Numbered from the stretch's first letter, positions 23,461 to 36,126 are shown. The stretch is 64,000 nucleotides of DNA from Cristatella mucedo (GCA_009760855.2 WPIO01000015.1:5137501-5201500); one strand, 5' to 3'. The notes: generated from the sequence alone by a model not told the origin. A program made the numbers and translations.

Positions 23461-24559
23461 TCTAACATCAGACAGGAACTTACTATCAAGGACGTTTGAA
23501 ATTGCAATTATTGATTTCAGTTCAATGTCTCTATTGCCACTGTTCTTTCTATATTTATTTATCACATTTAATTTCTATTTTCCGCCCTCAAGTGACTTTG
23601 ACCGTGAAATCATTCAAATGGTATGGGATTAAAATGCAACTAATAACACCAGTATAGGTTCTTTCAATTATAGTGGCATATAGCTACTACCATCTTCGGC
23701 TAGTAGCAGAACCATGATATATTACAGTGTTTTATTATAGATACTCATAGCATCTGCATGCTGATCACTCACTATCAGAGTGTTCCTTCCAGCATGTACA
23801 GCAGCGGCTTTACACCTGCATTCATTCTACCAGGTATAAATAGTCATCGTTAGCTAGCATGTGAGGGCAGGCTTCGGGAGAAATGAGAAATGCGAACAGC
23901 TCGGCACGGCAGCCCACTGGCAGTTCAATATTGCAGGCCTTTCACTCCCTAGGGAATGCATATCTTCTATTGCCATCTTAGCAGATTGCTCAACATGAAG
24001 GGAGCAAATTATTCTCGCTCACTGCAGCCTGATGTTAAATTGCTGCTTCACGTGGTCTACTGTAATACATATCAAACGGTCAAAGTTAAGAAAAACAATT
24101 CTATCAGCCACGTTTATTAAATGTCCACGTAGGGTATTCATAAAGCAGAATTCAAAGAGTTTACAACTGACCAAATTCTCTTTTGGTATCCCATTTTTTT
24201 CATGCTTAGGACCCAAGCACAGCTGGTCATGTGAACTAAATAGACATAGCTACTCAACAAAACCAATTTTTGAGTTTTACAAAAAAGCTTGATTGTGAGC
24301 TTTAGATGATTTTTCGCCACATGGTTTGTGAGACTTGAGTATTTGCATAAGGTGGCTGCACGCTTTAGTTTGTCTGTCCTTGGGTCAAGCGTCGACATTT
24401 TGCAAATAAATGAGTGGGATCACGAAATGTGAATCTTCAAGCTCATCGATTGTTGCTGTAAAATCATAGCTCTACTTGACAAAATTGTGGTCTTATTATG
24501 ATGTTTTCGGAAGTTCTGCGATGAAAGGCTAACTATACTGAACTTTCCCTGCAATTTTT

Positions 24560-24790
24560 GCTTTATGTGCTTATTCGTGTTGGCACTGAGCATGCAGCCA
24601 CTACCCAGGCTTGCATGCTGACTCGATGCATGTCACCCTTAACCATGTTATGTTTTGTGTTTACCAAGCTTGATACCACTCAAAATTTGATCGCACTCCT
24701 TTCCAGCAAATTAAAAGTGCCAAGAAAGACATCCGGTTCTCTGAGGCCTTTTTATCTAGTTTATTTTTTATTATCACTATGTCAATTTCC
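24560..24790 (+). mobile_element. LINE-B 3' end fragment
   Basis: The LINE-B 3' UTR: the CATGCTGACTCGATGCATGT region, then an AAGTGCCAAGAAAGA segment and CTCTGAGGCCTTTTTATC, ending in an AT-rich tail. 5'-truncated insertion within U-E. Confidence 0.65.
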
Positions 24791-25571
24791 AGCATTTCTT
24801 AAAATACAACGAGTTACAATGCACAAAAACACGTAAAGTCGGGAATCGATTAGCGAGAAAAAACGACTTAACCCAGCAAAGCTTAAATCTAAAATGTATA
24901 GGTTCCTTAGAAGTCCTTGAGGCCATATCGTTTCTATGCTGGTCTGATACACAGCTTGTCAGCTCCATTGACATATTTGATCGTCAGCTAAATTTAACGT
25001 GTATCACAAAAAGTTTCAGGATCATGTTTTCTTAAAATAAGTAGCACTGTTAAATTCAGTAACTAACTGATAGCCTATTACAAAACCTTATTTTGAGATA
25101 ATAATAAACTATTTTGGAGCAAGACTGAGCTTTGAATTTCGCTTATGTGTTTGGGGCTGAGTGTGTTATATTGACCTCCGTGATTATTTAGGTATGAATT
25201 AATCGCCAGCTATGAAGGACAGGCCAAAACTTTAGTAACTAATTGGTGATGCCCACCTAATAGGTTTTCCTAACTGAATTTCATTCTTCTAGCTATATGC
25301 TTTTAATTGAAAAATCATCAGTCGCATAATTAAGACACCCGCTTTTGCAATTTTATTTACTTTTCGCAAGCAGAATATTGCGAATAAAGTCCAAACATTT
25401 TGGCTGAGGAGATTTTTTACAAGATTTTGGTGTGAAAACGTTCGAACGACGTGAAATAAAACAAAACAGACTAAAATTGCAGGATTTTTTTCATTTATCC
25501 TTTAATTTGTGCTAAAATTTATTTTCCAAAAATTCCTTTTTGTCCGTTAACTGGGCTATTTTTTAGAATTC

Positions 25572-26035
25572 TTGAAGGTAGTAGCTGCTGCAGTCTTCGT
25601 GACCTATCTGTGTGGTGCTAATGTAGCTGAAATACGTCTGACGAGTGAAAACACTACATTGTGACTATATAGTAATTATAAACTTCGGATAACATCTAGT
25701 AGGAATCAATACGAAATTTCTAGCTTGGCAGTAAGACTCTGGATTAACTCACTGAAGCTTTTCTACTAAAGTCTTTTACAATCGCTAATCACTATTTGGT
25801 CTACTATGGTTTTGGATACCTCGCTCTGGCTGGACTAAAAACAGAACTTCAATAATTTCGAAGATGGAGTTTCTAAAATATGCATGCTTAGTGCCCTTGA
25901 TACACTATCTGCTCCACTAATAGGAGCTGCTATAACTGGCGGTGCATTGTTTTCGGGACGAGCAGCACAATTGTTTAGTGGAGCGGCTCAGATTGCTGCT
26001 GGTGTATAGTAGGGTGTTGCACATTTTTAAGATCT
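25572..26035 (+). pseudogene. Secreted Ala/Gly-rich peptide gene, copy E (decayed)
   Basis: The start codon is TTG where other copies have ATG, followed by KVVAAAVFVT. Exon 2 lacks a clean frame. Exon 3 keeps APLIGAAITGGA, then GRAAQLFSGAAQIAAGV and an immediate stop. Splice sites are eroded: the exon 1 donor is not recognisable and an acceptor-like TAG precedes GAATC. This copy is older than B and D. Confidence 0.65.
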
Positions 26036-26639
26036 CGGGTTCGATAACATGAGACGTTTTACACGAAAGCACCAGCAATTGTCTAAATTAGAACATTGGA
26101 TATTGTTGACCTGCCAGAAATATTCGATTGAATTTCATTATGAGTCTACAGAATGCATCTGAAAGATCTGGATGACTTTTGATTTAGTGACAATATATTT
26201 TAAGGCGGCTAAAAACTAAATAAATACTTTACTAAAAAAGGACCTGAAATACACCCAAAACGAACTCTATTTCTCGAGGCTCTGCACAAAAGATGTCAAA
26301 AACTATACTGTCAGTTAGTGATCGTTCACATGGGTTAGCATGTGATGGTACTAAAACCATTAGTTACTTAAACTTAACACGCTGCAAGCATAGGGTACTA
26401 AGCTTTTTTCAATGCTGTTTGCAGTTAAATTTTAAAAAGTCGGACAGGAGTGATTTCTACGCAAAGGACGCATGTAAAAGAGAGGTGTAGTTTCATTGTG
26501 TTCTTATGTCACAACTTATGCACTCACTTAGCAATTATAATATTAATGATATATTTGGAATAGCAAACCCAGAGAACTCCGTCTCTCTCTAGGACACTAA
26601 ATTCACTGCAAAGTAAGAACAATCAACTTGTTATTGATA

Positions 26640-27060
26640 GCCTGCTGCCTCAGATTTAAAAGCTTCATTCAGAACACTGATTCTAAAGCGAGCAATCACG
26701 TCCGATCCATATCCAAGATTAGGAGCTGTCTCTTACAGTGGCTAGTAAAAAATTTAACTAGCTCCTTAGTTCTGTCTCGGTAGATTAGTGGAATGCTTTT
26801 TTGGCTGGGGTGCCAAAGAAAGCTATTACCCCATTGCTGGAGACTATGAATATGGCCGCTAGGCTATTCTTCTAGTCCCAGCAGTTTGAGCACGTTTATC
26901 CTTTGCTAAAAGAGATAAATGCCGGTTGAGCAAAGGATACAGAGCAAACTTCTTATGCCGCTTCACAAGGTCCAAACAGCTTGGCTCCTTCGTACCTAGG
27001 CTAAAATGCTGCACCGCTTGAACCGTTAAAAGGACGGAACAAGGAGAGATCTTCAAGGTA
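26640..27060 (+). mobile_element. LINE-A internal fragment without the SINE
   Basis: Matches the LINE-A stretch just before and after the SINE site of the two long copies (KIRSC..QW onward). The sequence passes from GATCCATATCCAAGATT straight through with no SINE, so it represents the empty site. Both ends are truncated, and it abuts peptide gene copy F. Confidence 0.65.
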
Positions 27061-27109
27061 CACCATTCTTAAGCAGCCCAAGCGAGATGAGAGGTTCGCA
27101 TCAAGGACT

Positions 27110-27595
27110 TTGTGTCCCTTCCACGTGGAGCTTTGGCCGCTCAAGTAAGTCAGGTGAGTCTCGAAGCAGTTTAATAGATTATCCGGAAACAATTGTTGAA
27201 AGCTTTATGTTTTGAACATATTAAAATGACACACTTGTATCATATTTTTGCAGGAAGCACAACAAGATGTCCAGTTTAGCAGTGAAGCTCTGAATCAACT
27301 CACTGAAGTCGTTAAAGGTGAATCTGTAAAAATCCCATATTTAGTCGATAATTGTTGTCGGCAACTTGCTGTAAGAGAACTAAAACCAAAAATTTAGTAC
27401 TGTAAAGTACGAAGAGTTCAAACGAATCTTGATTGACGATCTGGCTGGGCGCAGCTGATTGGAGCCGCTTTACATGCCGGTGCAACACTTGTGCAGAGAG
27501 CCGAACGATTGGTCGGTGGAGCCGCTCACGTTTTTGCTGGTGTAGCACAGGGTGTTACACACGGTTGCAATCTGAGGATCGATAACGTGTGAGGT
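27110..27595 (+). pseudogene. Secreted Ala/Gly-rich peptide gene, copy F (5' end lost)
   Basis: The first half of exon 1 is replaced by other sequence next to a LINE-A fragment. From about 27115 the TTTGTGTCCCTT to AAGTCAG part and the GTGAGT donor remain, then intron 1, a GCAG acceptor near 27255 and an exon 2 in which DVQFSSEALNQL can be read. Exon 3 keeps GAALHAGATLV and GGAAHVFAGVAQGV with frame changes. No usable signal peptide. Confidence 0.65.
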
Positions 27596-27699
27596 CAGGA
27601 TAAATGCTGGCATCTTGTATTGCCGCGATAAAGCCTATAGCATTGTCATGCTGCTTTAAATAGTTGATGTATTTTTTTCAACGTTACAGAGTGCATCCA

Positions 27700-28470
27700 A
27701 AAAATCCGGATTACCAATCAAACTACTGATCAAAGAGGCAGTCCTTCCAACCTTCACAAGCTCCCAATAAAGAAGCTTCCTACTTAAAGCTTCTGGCACT
27801 ACTCTCCACACAACAAGACAAGGCACCATGCTAGCTGCTTTTCTTAATCAACCATTTAGCTAATCTAATACGGATCTAAAATCCTGTCGATGCCCTGCCT
27901 TTAATCTATATGCACCCACTGTGTGGAACTTATTCCCGCTAGGCGAGACAGAATCCCCTGACTTGACGACGTTTTGCTTATCACATTATGTGGTTTCTTT
28001 TTATTATTCTTGGCTTAAATGCTTAGTTACACTTAAGATTCTCATGCTACCATTAACTGCATTTACATGTTGATTTTGTGCTGTGTACGTCACCCTGAGT
28101 TCGTTAGGCTTGTTTGCATTGGGAATGTTATCATTTTTTGTTGATTCTACTGTGCTTACACCAAAGGTAAAGTTCATATAAAAATATTTTCTGATAATGT
28201 TGTTAAAGAGTAGTATAATTGTTGTTATTATTAACTACTTCAGCATCGTAATGCCTTTCGTGCTGAGCCAGGGACTATGCATGGGCTGTGTAGAGAATAT
28301 CTCCTTATTAAGTGGCTTTAAGTGCCTTTTTGTGCTTTTGCACGTTAGCCTTTGCAAGAATCGTGCCAACTTTAGCTTGCTTGAATTAGAACAATCCTAT
28401 GGATATTATATCGATTATGTTGCAACATGTTTGAAATCTGATTTAAAACTATTCAGTTCTCCCAAGGCCT
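27700..28470 (+). mobile_element. Old LINE-B C-terminal and 3' UTR fragment
   Basis: Degraded codons for the WNS.P region near 27940 and a 3' UTR recognisable around 28070-28140 and 28340-28460. No open frame of note. Confidence 0.45.
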
Positions 28471-28489
28471 TTTGGGCTTAACTCAATAT

Positions 28490-28815
28490 TGCAACAAAGG
28501 TGATATTGGTCCTAGACTGTGGAACTCGCTTCCATGGTTCTTACGCAACGACATCTACTCTCCAACTGCCGACTATGGCATATCTTTTTCAGCGGTCCTG
28601 AACTGCTACTTTTATGCTACTCACTACCTCAACTGCTCTCCTAACTCTGCAATGCTTCCCACTTTCTCTTTGTTGCGTGAGACGAAGTCTGTTGGCTACC
28701 GAATGCATACGGAAAGCCGCTTAGGGTGTGAGTGGGCTATACAAAACTCTCCTGCGTAACGCCGACATGGTCTTTATGACTTTGTAGAGTTACTGACGGA
28801 GATACATTATATTAC
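28490..28815 (+). mobile_element. LINE-A 3' end fragment
   Basis: The last about 85 codons of the LINE-A ORF are open (RLWNSLPWFLRNDIYSPTAD, CYFYATHYLNC, LRETKSVGYRM), followed by the 3' UTR and an ATACATTATATTACAT tail. It is less degraded than relics inside the units, so a separate, younger 5'-truncated insertion. Confidence 0.75.
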
Positions 28816-29039
28816 ATATTACCCTCACACGAGGCTGATTTGATGATGCATTAATTCGTTGAGTGTTAAAGACATGGCATAGCTCTTATATGATGATGTC
28901 AAACTTAGCTACAATAGAACAACATATCTGTACAAATATTGAAAAGGCATATCACATATTGGGATCGCACTATTTTGTAGCCAAAGAATGCACCATATCT
29001 TCATCCGTTGAGAACAGACGTATGTAACGAAAGGTCATC

Positions 29040-29720
29040 TGTAGGTGACAAGCATTTTAAATATCAATGATAGGCTTGCTTACTAGTTTTCTTCGCGAGT
29101 TTACAGCACCAGCTATGCTAAAGTCCTTAATGTGGACAAACAGAATCTTTTTAAAACGGCTGCCAAATAAAGGACTAGGTACATCATGATATCTACTGAC
29201 CCTGCTTTTAACCTCCCGTAGGTCGAAGTTTAACAAACATGGCTGACTGAAGTAAAAGCTTGTGATGAGACGCATTAGTTTGTAGAGCACCAGATTTTAA
29301 TCTAGAATTAGCCTTATTTCCGGGCAACAGAACACGAGCATAATTTACTCAGCTTTCATTTTTAGCTAGGTTCGATGCTGGCCATAGAAGATGGGCGTTT
29401 CCAGAAGAAAGAATGGGCTGGCATTTTGAAATACTAGCGGTTTGAGTTGGGATTGAATATTACTTATTTCTCTCGAAGCCTACCATCACATTTAGCTAGT
29501 GATGATTATTTATACTTGGAAGGATAGATTCAGGCACAAAGCCGATTCTTTCGATACACGAGGGATCACTCGAAGGTGCATGATCAGTATGCATATACTA
29601 TGAGTATCTCAGACCAATTCTGTAATATATCACGCTCTTCTGCCAGCTACTGCACATGCAGTAGGTATATCTCATCACACTTTCACATATCCGAGCCGTT
29701 GTGCTTTATTACATTCTATT
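29040..29720 (-). repeat. Unit fragment: proximal upstream and core only
   Basis: Matches 44810-45500 in the same orientation: the CCTTAATGTGGA region, then the core with its CTAGTGATGATTAT and GCATGATCAGTATGCA landmarks. The place where the gene would be, to the left, is occupied by LINE sequence. Confidence 0.55.
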
Positions 29721-30160
29721 CTGCAACTTGTCGAATAATTTAATCGCAAAAGCAAAAAAAGGTAAACTTACATGATCGGCTTCTTTGTTTTGGTCTTTTT
29801 GACTGGCACCTTGAAATAAATCATTACTGCTTAAGCAAACTGATTATATATCTCTAACATTAAATATAACACATTACCATTGCAGCTTGCAGGGGAAACC
29901 TTAAAAAATATGTTTACCTTGACAATGCTATGAATTGTAATTTCTGGATTATATCTGTTTTAGCAATGATCATTTCCATATTATCAACAGTGTTACTGTA
30001 TTCGAAGTTATTGTTGGCAATCTCGGCCTGCTTGTTGGAACGACAGTTTGCTAAAACCGACACAACACTCAACTATAACTGACGCTACCCAAGTGCCTTC
30101 TCGATCTTGCATATCTTTAGATGTATTAAAACCAGAGGATGCCTCATGTTATCTCAATGT
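29720..30160. other. Unassigned sequence
   Basis: No gene or element could be supported. Confidence 0.3.
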
Positions 30161-30164
30161 TATC

Positions 30165-31215
30165 TCATTCTTCCTTTGATTACAAACCGTTTGCAGTCCC
30201 ATTGAATCAGTCTTTAGGAGTGGTTAACCCTCGGCCAGACCTTGGTCGCACCGACCAAGGTCTGGCCGAGGCCGTGGGCTCGAGCTCCATGACATATGTG
30301 AAGCGCGAGAATATAGATTACATTCTCTTAGGGTGTTATACAAATAAATGATATTCTATTAAATCTCTTTTTTCAATTACCTCCGGAAAAAAACGTCAAT
30401 AGTGGCAGTAATCATGTGCCAGTGGAATATCGAGTTCTTCTGGATCACAAGTTTTTCTAATCTCATTTCAATTAATCGTGCAATAAATCGATCTTACTAG
30501 TTACTGGTGATTTTTAACGTTCAATCTAAGGACGTATCTGACGCCATAAGTGCTAAATATCGTGAACTGACTTACAGATTTTTTCTTGTGCCTCGTATGC
30601 ATGACCCCACTCATAACATGGATTATACACATGGTCTAATATTCTTCCACAAGAGTGTGCTATCAACCCATTGAAGTGTCGAACTCCGCTCATCTGACCA
30701 CATGCCGATCATATTCATTGTACAAAATGTGCCCTTTTCTACATTGAAGATCATCTGTGAATCGCGAAACTTCAAAAACCTTTAGTTCGAATAGTAGTAG
30801 TTTCGTTTAGTTTAGTTTCGATGCTGTCCGAGAGAAGACGTTATCTTGGCCCCTGCTGCTCAATCTCCCTCCCGGCCTGTAATTGTTTATGCAATGCTAC
30901 AGGACGACGCTCGCCGAACGAGTCGGAATCTCTTTTAAGAGCAGTGTGAACACTCGTTCACAGGCCGATGCTTTACAACAGTAGTTTAAACTGGACTGGC
31001 AAGGCCTGCTCTGGACGAGCTCGAGAAAGTCCATATACGAGCAGGATTGAAAATCCCTTGTCAAGAATACGAAGACTACTGTTGATCATACAATTTGAAC
31101 CTAGCAAGGCCAGCTTCTACGAAAGTATTGTTCAATCATCACGGCACTGTTAAAAATGCAGATGTCTACCATAACCATAAATCATCTTCTTAACCACTCC
31201 CAGGTAAGTTCATAT
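30165..31215 (+). mobile_element. LINE-B endonuclease-region fragment, split by a SINE
   Basis: Degraded copy of the 5' half of the ORF. The NFKPFAVPSKQS-equivalent region (30170-30222) is followed by a SINE, then the region equivalent to VVYRPxGT onward (30370-30800), and the region before the RT domain to 31200. Matches 36.2-37.0 kb reversed. All frames are broken. Confidence 0.55.
30230..30375 (+). mobile_element. 5'-truncated SINE with a snap-back inverted end
   Basis: From 30252 the sequence matches the SINE from just before its B box to its tail (B box near 30275-30286, then GTGAAGCGC and the TTATACAAATAAATGA end). The 19 bases at 30230-30248 are a perfect reverse complement of 30252-30270 with a 3-nt loop. 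Normal SINE copies lack this arm, so the 5' end was inverted and duplicated. Confidence 0.7.
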
Positions 31216-31439
31216 CCTAGTAATCATTGTCGTGACCATCCGATTACTTCATTAGCTTCTTTGTCAGGAAGGTGACCAGATCAGAGAGTCCATGCATAAG
31301 GTTGCAAAATCCTATTTGGACTGCACTCCCTCAATTATATCGACGGGACACCTGCCACCAATTTCCGAGCACTACCTTGATATCTATATTCAAGGAACCA
31401 TGTGTGACCTCGTAATGAAATTAACTTCACAGTGCAGCA

Positions 31440-31515
31440 AATGTAGTTGCCTAGAGATGTCTTGAGTTCTCTGAGAGCACTATATCAAATTTATTGTCAT
31501 TGTTATTGTTTTTCC
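31440..31515 (+). mobile_element. LINE-B tail fragment
   Basis: A CCTAGAGATG...CTCTGAGAGCACTATATCAAAT-like end with an ATTGTCATTGTTATTG tail. It is the extreme 3' end of LINE-B only. The preceding 31215-31440 holds nothing I can name. Confidence 0.5.
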
Positions 31516-31639
31516 TGCCAGCTCTCTAGATCGCATTCCCATTGTCATACCTGCTTAGATCTATTGCTACCATGGAAAACTAACATAATACATATGCATT
31601 TAACCTTTGGACATGCCCCCATATCTTTCCTAAATGTTG

Positions 31640-32115
31640 TTGTTAGGCCACTTAAGGCAAGTTAAGTAAGCTTTTCGTTTTTCCTGCTTTTCGGAATCCA
31701 ACAGTCTCGAAATGCCTCCTACAAACCTTAAATCCAATGGAGACCGTGCTTTTAGTTCGTATGCTCCCAACGCCTGGTACTCCCTCTCAACCTGGTTCAG
31801 AACATCCCGTGATCTGACCACGTTTAAAAGGAACTTAAAAACACACCCATTTAGGACAGCGTTCAGAGGGTCCTTGTGATTTGTACTTGATCTGCTTATG
31901 CTTGCTGACACTGTGCATGCTGCTACTAACCACATTTGCACCCAGACCCTGTGCATGCCACCCTTAACCATAATTTTCATTTTATTTGTTTTTCAAGCGC
32001 GATTTTAATAAACATTCAATTGCATTTCCCTTTGCAGCAATTTTAAAGCGCCTAAAAAGAGATTAGGTTCTCTGAGGGAGGTTTATCAAGTACAATATTA
32101 TTTTAATTATTATTT
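31640..32115 (+). mobile_element. LINE-B 3' end copy
   Basis: C-terminal coding (the FGIPTVSKCLLQTLNPMETVLLV-equivalent region in a broken frame, then a T.FKRNLKTHPFRTAF-like end), the full 3' UTR with TGTGCATGCTGC, and the tail GTTTATCAAGTACAATATTATTTTAATTATTATT. 5'-truncated. Confidence 0.7.
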
Positions 32116-32159
32116 AGCAATGCTAGACCATAAGAATTTGACCAGCTTTCATAATATCT

Positions 32160-33635
32160 CTCTTAAAATTTCGTACTGAAGACACTGGGAGTTTTGGCAT
32201 ACCACCTGAACTCTTATTCTGAGACTCAAATCTAGAAAGTAAGTTCTAGTCTGTATTAAGAGCCAAACACTCCACAGAGTCAGCATTGCTTAGGATGTAT
32301 AGCAATATTCTAAGGGATTGCAGACTTGGGTAGAGTTTCTCTGTTTTTTTTCTGCTTGATATCTTTATATTCGTATGATAATATTTCTTGAAAATTCATT
32401 GTTTAGTGACCCCATCTTGCCTGGCATAAATGGCACTGCATTGCAATGGTTCACGTCAAACTCAGAAGGAGACTCCAGAATACAGATTTGAATGAACACC
32501 TGTGATCTGAAGAACCACTTGAGTGCAGAAATACCTCAAGGTTATATGCTCGGTCTGTTCTATTCACGATTAATACTCTTCACTTTGCTGATGTAAGCAC
32601 TATCTAGGCGTTCACTTTTATGCGGACGACACTCAGTTGCGACTTTGCATCGATCGATCTCAACCCCCGAGCACATCAAATTCGCTGGGCAGCCGTGCTA
32701 CCTGTATGAATGACTTCTACATGCTAAAGGCAGATCAGTTGCTCTAGTTGAATGGCGAAATAACCAATTTGCCAGTTATCAGCAAACACAGTCTAATTCA
32801 AAAATTGAAAAAATAATGCTCAATCGGTTCCGCATAAATATCTTATGTTTAAACTGCACTCAATCTACGTGTCTTTTTCCAGCTTGATCTTACTCTATAT
32901 GAACCTCTCAGCTCCTGTCAAGTCTGCCTCGTTTATGTTTTATGACATTGCTAAGATTCGGGCTTCCTTAGACATGGATATTAAATCTACTTGTTTCATG
33001 CATTTTTAAACTTCATTCGCGACTTCTATCACCAACTGCCTGCTTGCCTACCGGACTTTGCACTCATGCCCTTACAGCTCGTGCAAAACTCTACAGGTAA
33101 GCTTGTCTGTCCTGAACGTTGCCGTTGTCACAATACACCACTTCCCGTCGACTTGCACTGGCTCCCGGTCTAGCGACGCATCGACTTCAAGGTTCTGCCA
33201 CTCACTTTCGGGTCTCTTCTTTCTTTTTCTCGAGCCTGTCTATCAAAACGACAACACCACGAGATTAAGAATCATGGACCAGCCGCACTGAGACGAATCG
33301 TAAAGCTATTGTTCGTAGGAATCTCAAAACTTCTCGAAACCGTATGCTAAGTTCCTGTGCTCCCAAATTCGGATCTCACTTTAAAAGCACGCCAAAGCTA
33401 CGCCTAAAATGAAGACATGAAAGAGTTTAAAAATACACCTCTATATTGCTGCATTTAGTGGGTCTTCGTAAATCATCCTGGCTGTGCATATGGGGGCTGA
33501 AACTGCTAGTGTTGCTGGGGATGTTACCAACGATGAGTTGGTAAAGCTTTTTGCATAGTATCTTCTAAGTGCCTAGAACGACATTGAGTTCACAGAGAGC
33601 ACTATACAAATTTATCAGTGGTAAAGCTCAGCTCA
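32160..33635 (+). mobile_element. LINE-B copy covering late RT, C-terminus and tail
   Basis: Begins in the RT domain. The YADDTQ catalytic box is still readable near 32614-32634, followed by the thumb and C-terminal region (33000-33290, with LPVDLHWLPV in frame at 33145-33173) and the 3' end at 33560-33630. Several frameshifts. 5'-truncated. Confidence 0.65.
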
Positions 33636-33639
33636 AGAC

Positions 33640-34228
33640 ATGCATTAAGCTTGGGCGAATTCTTTGGTAGCAGTGAGGGTAACCGGAAGAGCTTCTGAGT
33701 TAAGGTTAACTATGAGGGTAGGGATAAATATGCAATTGGAGCTAAAGTATTGAAATCAATTGCATTCTTAAAACTACTAATCTTACCTGTTAGCTGCTCT
33801 AACCTGAGCTAAAGCCATGAGCTCCCCAATTTTGATATTTGAGACTCATTTCAAGTCTTTTCTTTTTCGGTGCATTTATTACTTCGGATATTCGGAGCAC
33901 TTATTATTTGCATTTATATTGTCTATCCGTAGGCAATCGGCTAAAATATTCCTAGCCAATAACGTTTCGGTAATTCAAATATTAAACATCACAGCAGTAA
34001 TAGATAAGAAATAGTTAACTTTGAGGCTAGCAGGCGACTCTTAGCGAACGAGTCAGAGTCGTGTATCACAACATTCAGGAAATAAATGAAATATGCCGCA
34101 ATCCCCACATTTCTAAGCAAAAAAAACAGAAAATGTTCACTAAAATCTCTGTCTATGATTGTGCATTGTACTCATTTTTGTTGACTGTGTATTGGCATAC
34201 TTTTTCACCACTTATCACCGACATTCTG
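33640..34228. other. Unassigned sequence
   Basis: No gene, RNA or known repeat could be supported. Confidence 0.35.
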
Positions 34229-34375
34229 GTGCTATAATAATAATAATAATAATGCACTTGATAAAGCACCCAAAGAGAACTTAATCTCTTTCTAGGCGCT
34301 TTACATATGCTGCAAAGTAAAATGCAATTGAATGGTAAGTAAAAACATGCCTGAAAAACAAAAAATATACAATAG

Positions 34376-34864
34376 TTAGGGGTGATATGCATATGGTATG
34401 CATGCAAATGTAGTCAGTGGCAGCATGAAGAGTGTCAGCATAAGCACATCAGAGAAGAGCAACAGGGACCCACTAATTGCCTTTCTAAATAGGTGTGTTT
34501 TTAAGTTCCTTTTAAATGTGGTCAGTTCGGGGGATGTTCTGACAGAAGTCGGCAGGGAGTTCCAGGCTTTGGGAGCATACGAACTAAATGCACGGTTTCC
34601 AAAGGATTCGAAGTTTATACGAGGTATTGGTAAGCTGTTGTATTCCGAAAAGCGGGTAGTACGATGCTTGGCCTGATACGGTGGTAGATCTGAGAGACAG
34701 GCTGGAGCCGTAGAAAAATGGGACCTAATAGTGAGTGACAAAACGTTGAAGTCAATTCGTTGTTTGACTGGTGGCCAGTGCAGGTCGGCGAAAAGTGAAG
34801 TAATGTGACATCTGCGACGCTCACGGCAGACAAGCCTAGCTGCAGAGTTTTGCACGAGCAGCAA
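34376..34864 (-). pseudogene. LINE-B C-terminal ORF segment
   Basis: A 162-codon open stretch with MLLVQNSAARLVCRERRR, DLHWPPVKQRIDFNV, YQAKHRTTRFSEYNSL, YAPKAWNSLPTSVRT and FKRNLKTHLFRKAISGS, typical of the region after the RT in L2/CR1 elements. Upstream frame continuity is lost near 34864. Confidence 0.75.
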
Positions 34865-35293
34865 TCGAATGAGCGTACATGCTGGTGGGCCAGTAAGCAG
34901 TTAGTTTCAGAAGTCGAGACTTGATGTCACGAATGCATGGACCAACTTGGACGTGGTATCCTTATCTAAGCAAGCCCGAATTTCAGCAATGTTGCGAAGC
35001 TAAAAATTGGCAGATTGGACTGTGGAGCTGATATGGTCGTGTAAAGAGAGGTCGCTTTAGAATATGACACCTGGAATTCAAGCTGATTCAACGAGAGATA
35101 TGCTGGTAGAGCCAATTTCAAGCGACAGCCTTTCAACTTTCTGAATCACCCTACGCTTGCCCATTACCATTAAGTTTGTTTTATCATCGTTTAGTTTTAC
35201 AAAATTTGCTGCTATCCTTGTGAGGGTGTCATCAATACATGCAGCAAGTGAGTTGAGAGAATATGAGGTGCTCGAAGGCTTCGATGAATCTAA

Positions 35294-36126
35294 TCAAAGA
35301 TGCAAATGAGTGTCATCCGCATAGAAGTGAAAGCCTAGATTGTGCTTGGCAATCACATCAGCAAGAGGCAGAGTATAAACCGCGAAAAGAACCGGACCTA
35401 GCACGGAGCCCTGAGGTACTCCATATTTCAGAGGTACTTCAGATGAACGTCGTCCATTTACGTCAATACTCTGGAATCTCCCACTGAAATAGGACCTGAC
35501 CAACAGCAGACTAGTGCCAGTGATGCCCGTGCGAGATCAGAGGTGCTCTAGAAGACCTTTGTAGTTGATGGTATCTAAAGCTGCCAAAAGCTGAAGCAAA
35601 ACAAGCTGAGACACTCTACCCATGTCTGCATTCATAAGTAGGTCGTTGTATACCCTAAGCAATGCTAACTCTGCAGAGTGGTAGCTTTAAAGCCGGACTT
35701 GAAATTACTAACAATGTGTGAGCGAGCCATTTATGAGTTTAGCTGGTTTACCACGACCCGTTCCATTGCCTTTGATAAGAATTGTAGAAGGTAGCCGTGG
35801 CGGTAGTTGTTTAAGTTCTATTAGTTTAGTGTCGCTTTCTTGAGAAGTGGCCTGACTACAGCTTGTTTGAAAGGTGCTGGGACACGACCTGAGGCTAATG
35901 ACATATTATTAATGTTAGTTATGCATGGCAGCAGCAGATCAATGCAACGTAGGAGCAGGACAGTTGGAATAGGGTCCCGAGAACTTGTTGTCTTCATTGA
36001 TTGAGATATAAACTTTAGGAGTATATTACTAGTGACCTGCTTAAATGCTGACATTGAGGAGCGGCCAGAAACTGAGGAACAGCATTCAGGTGGAGAGGTT
36101 GTTATCGCAGGGATGGATTCCCTCAT
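35294..36126 (-). pseudogene. LINE-B reverse transcriptase region, frame-shifted
   Basis: Two readable parts. 36126-35821 holds the N-terminal RT region (DPIPTVLLLRCIDLLLPCIT, APFKQAVVRPLLKKATL). 35503-35294 holds FSGRFQSIDVNGRRSSEV, GVPQGSVLGPVLFAVYTLPL and the catalytic FYADDTHLHL. The stretch between (35.5-35.82 kb) encodes the palm but with shifts and stops. RT chemistry is known for the family; this copy cannot make a whole enzyme. Confidence 0.75.

Larger units (their letters stand above)
23690..26560 (+). repeat. Repeat unit U-E (plus orientation)
   Basis: Reversed core at 23690-24010, proximal upstream at 24010-25560 with a LINE-B tail inserted, the gene at 25572-26035, and the 3' flank at 26035-26560. 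The flank around 26270-26400 matches the sequence on both sides of LINE-A copy 1 in U-B, giving the pre-insertion arrangement there. Confidence 0.6.

Noticed and set aside
31195-31205. A consensus CAG/GTAAGT as a splice donor in a LINE-B fragment
   Set aside because: Alignment with other LINE-B copies continues past it without a gap, so it is a chance product of substitutions.
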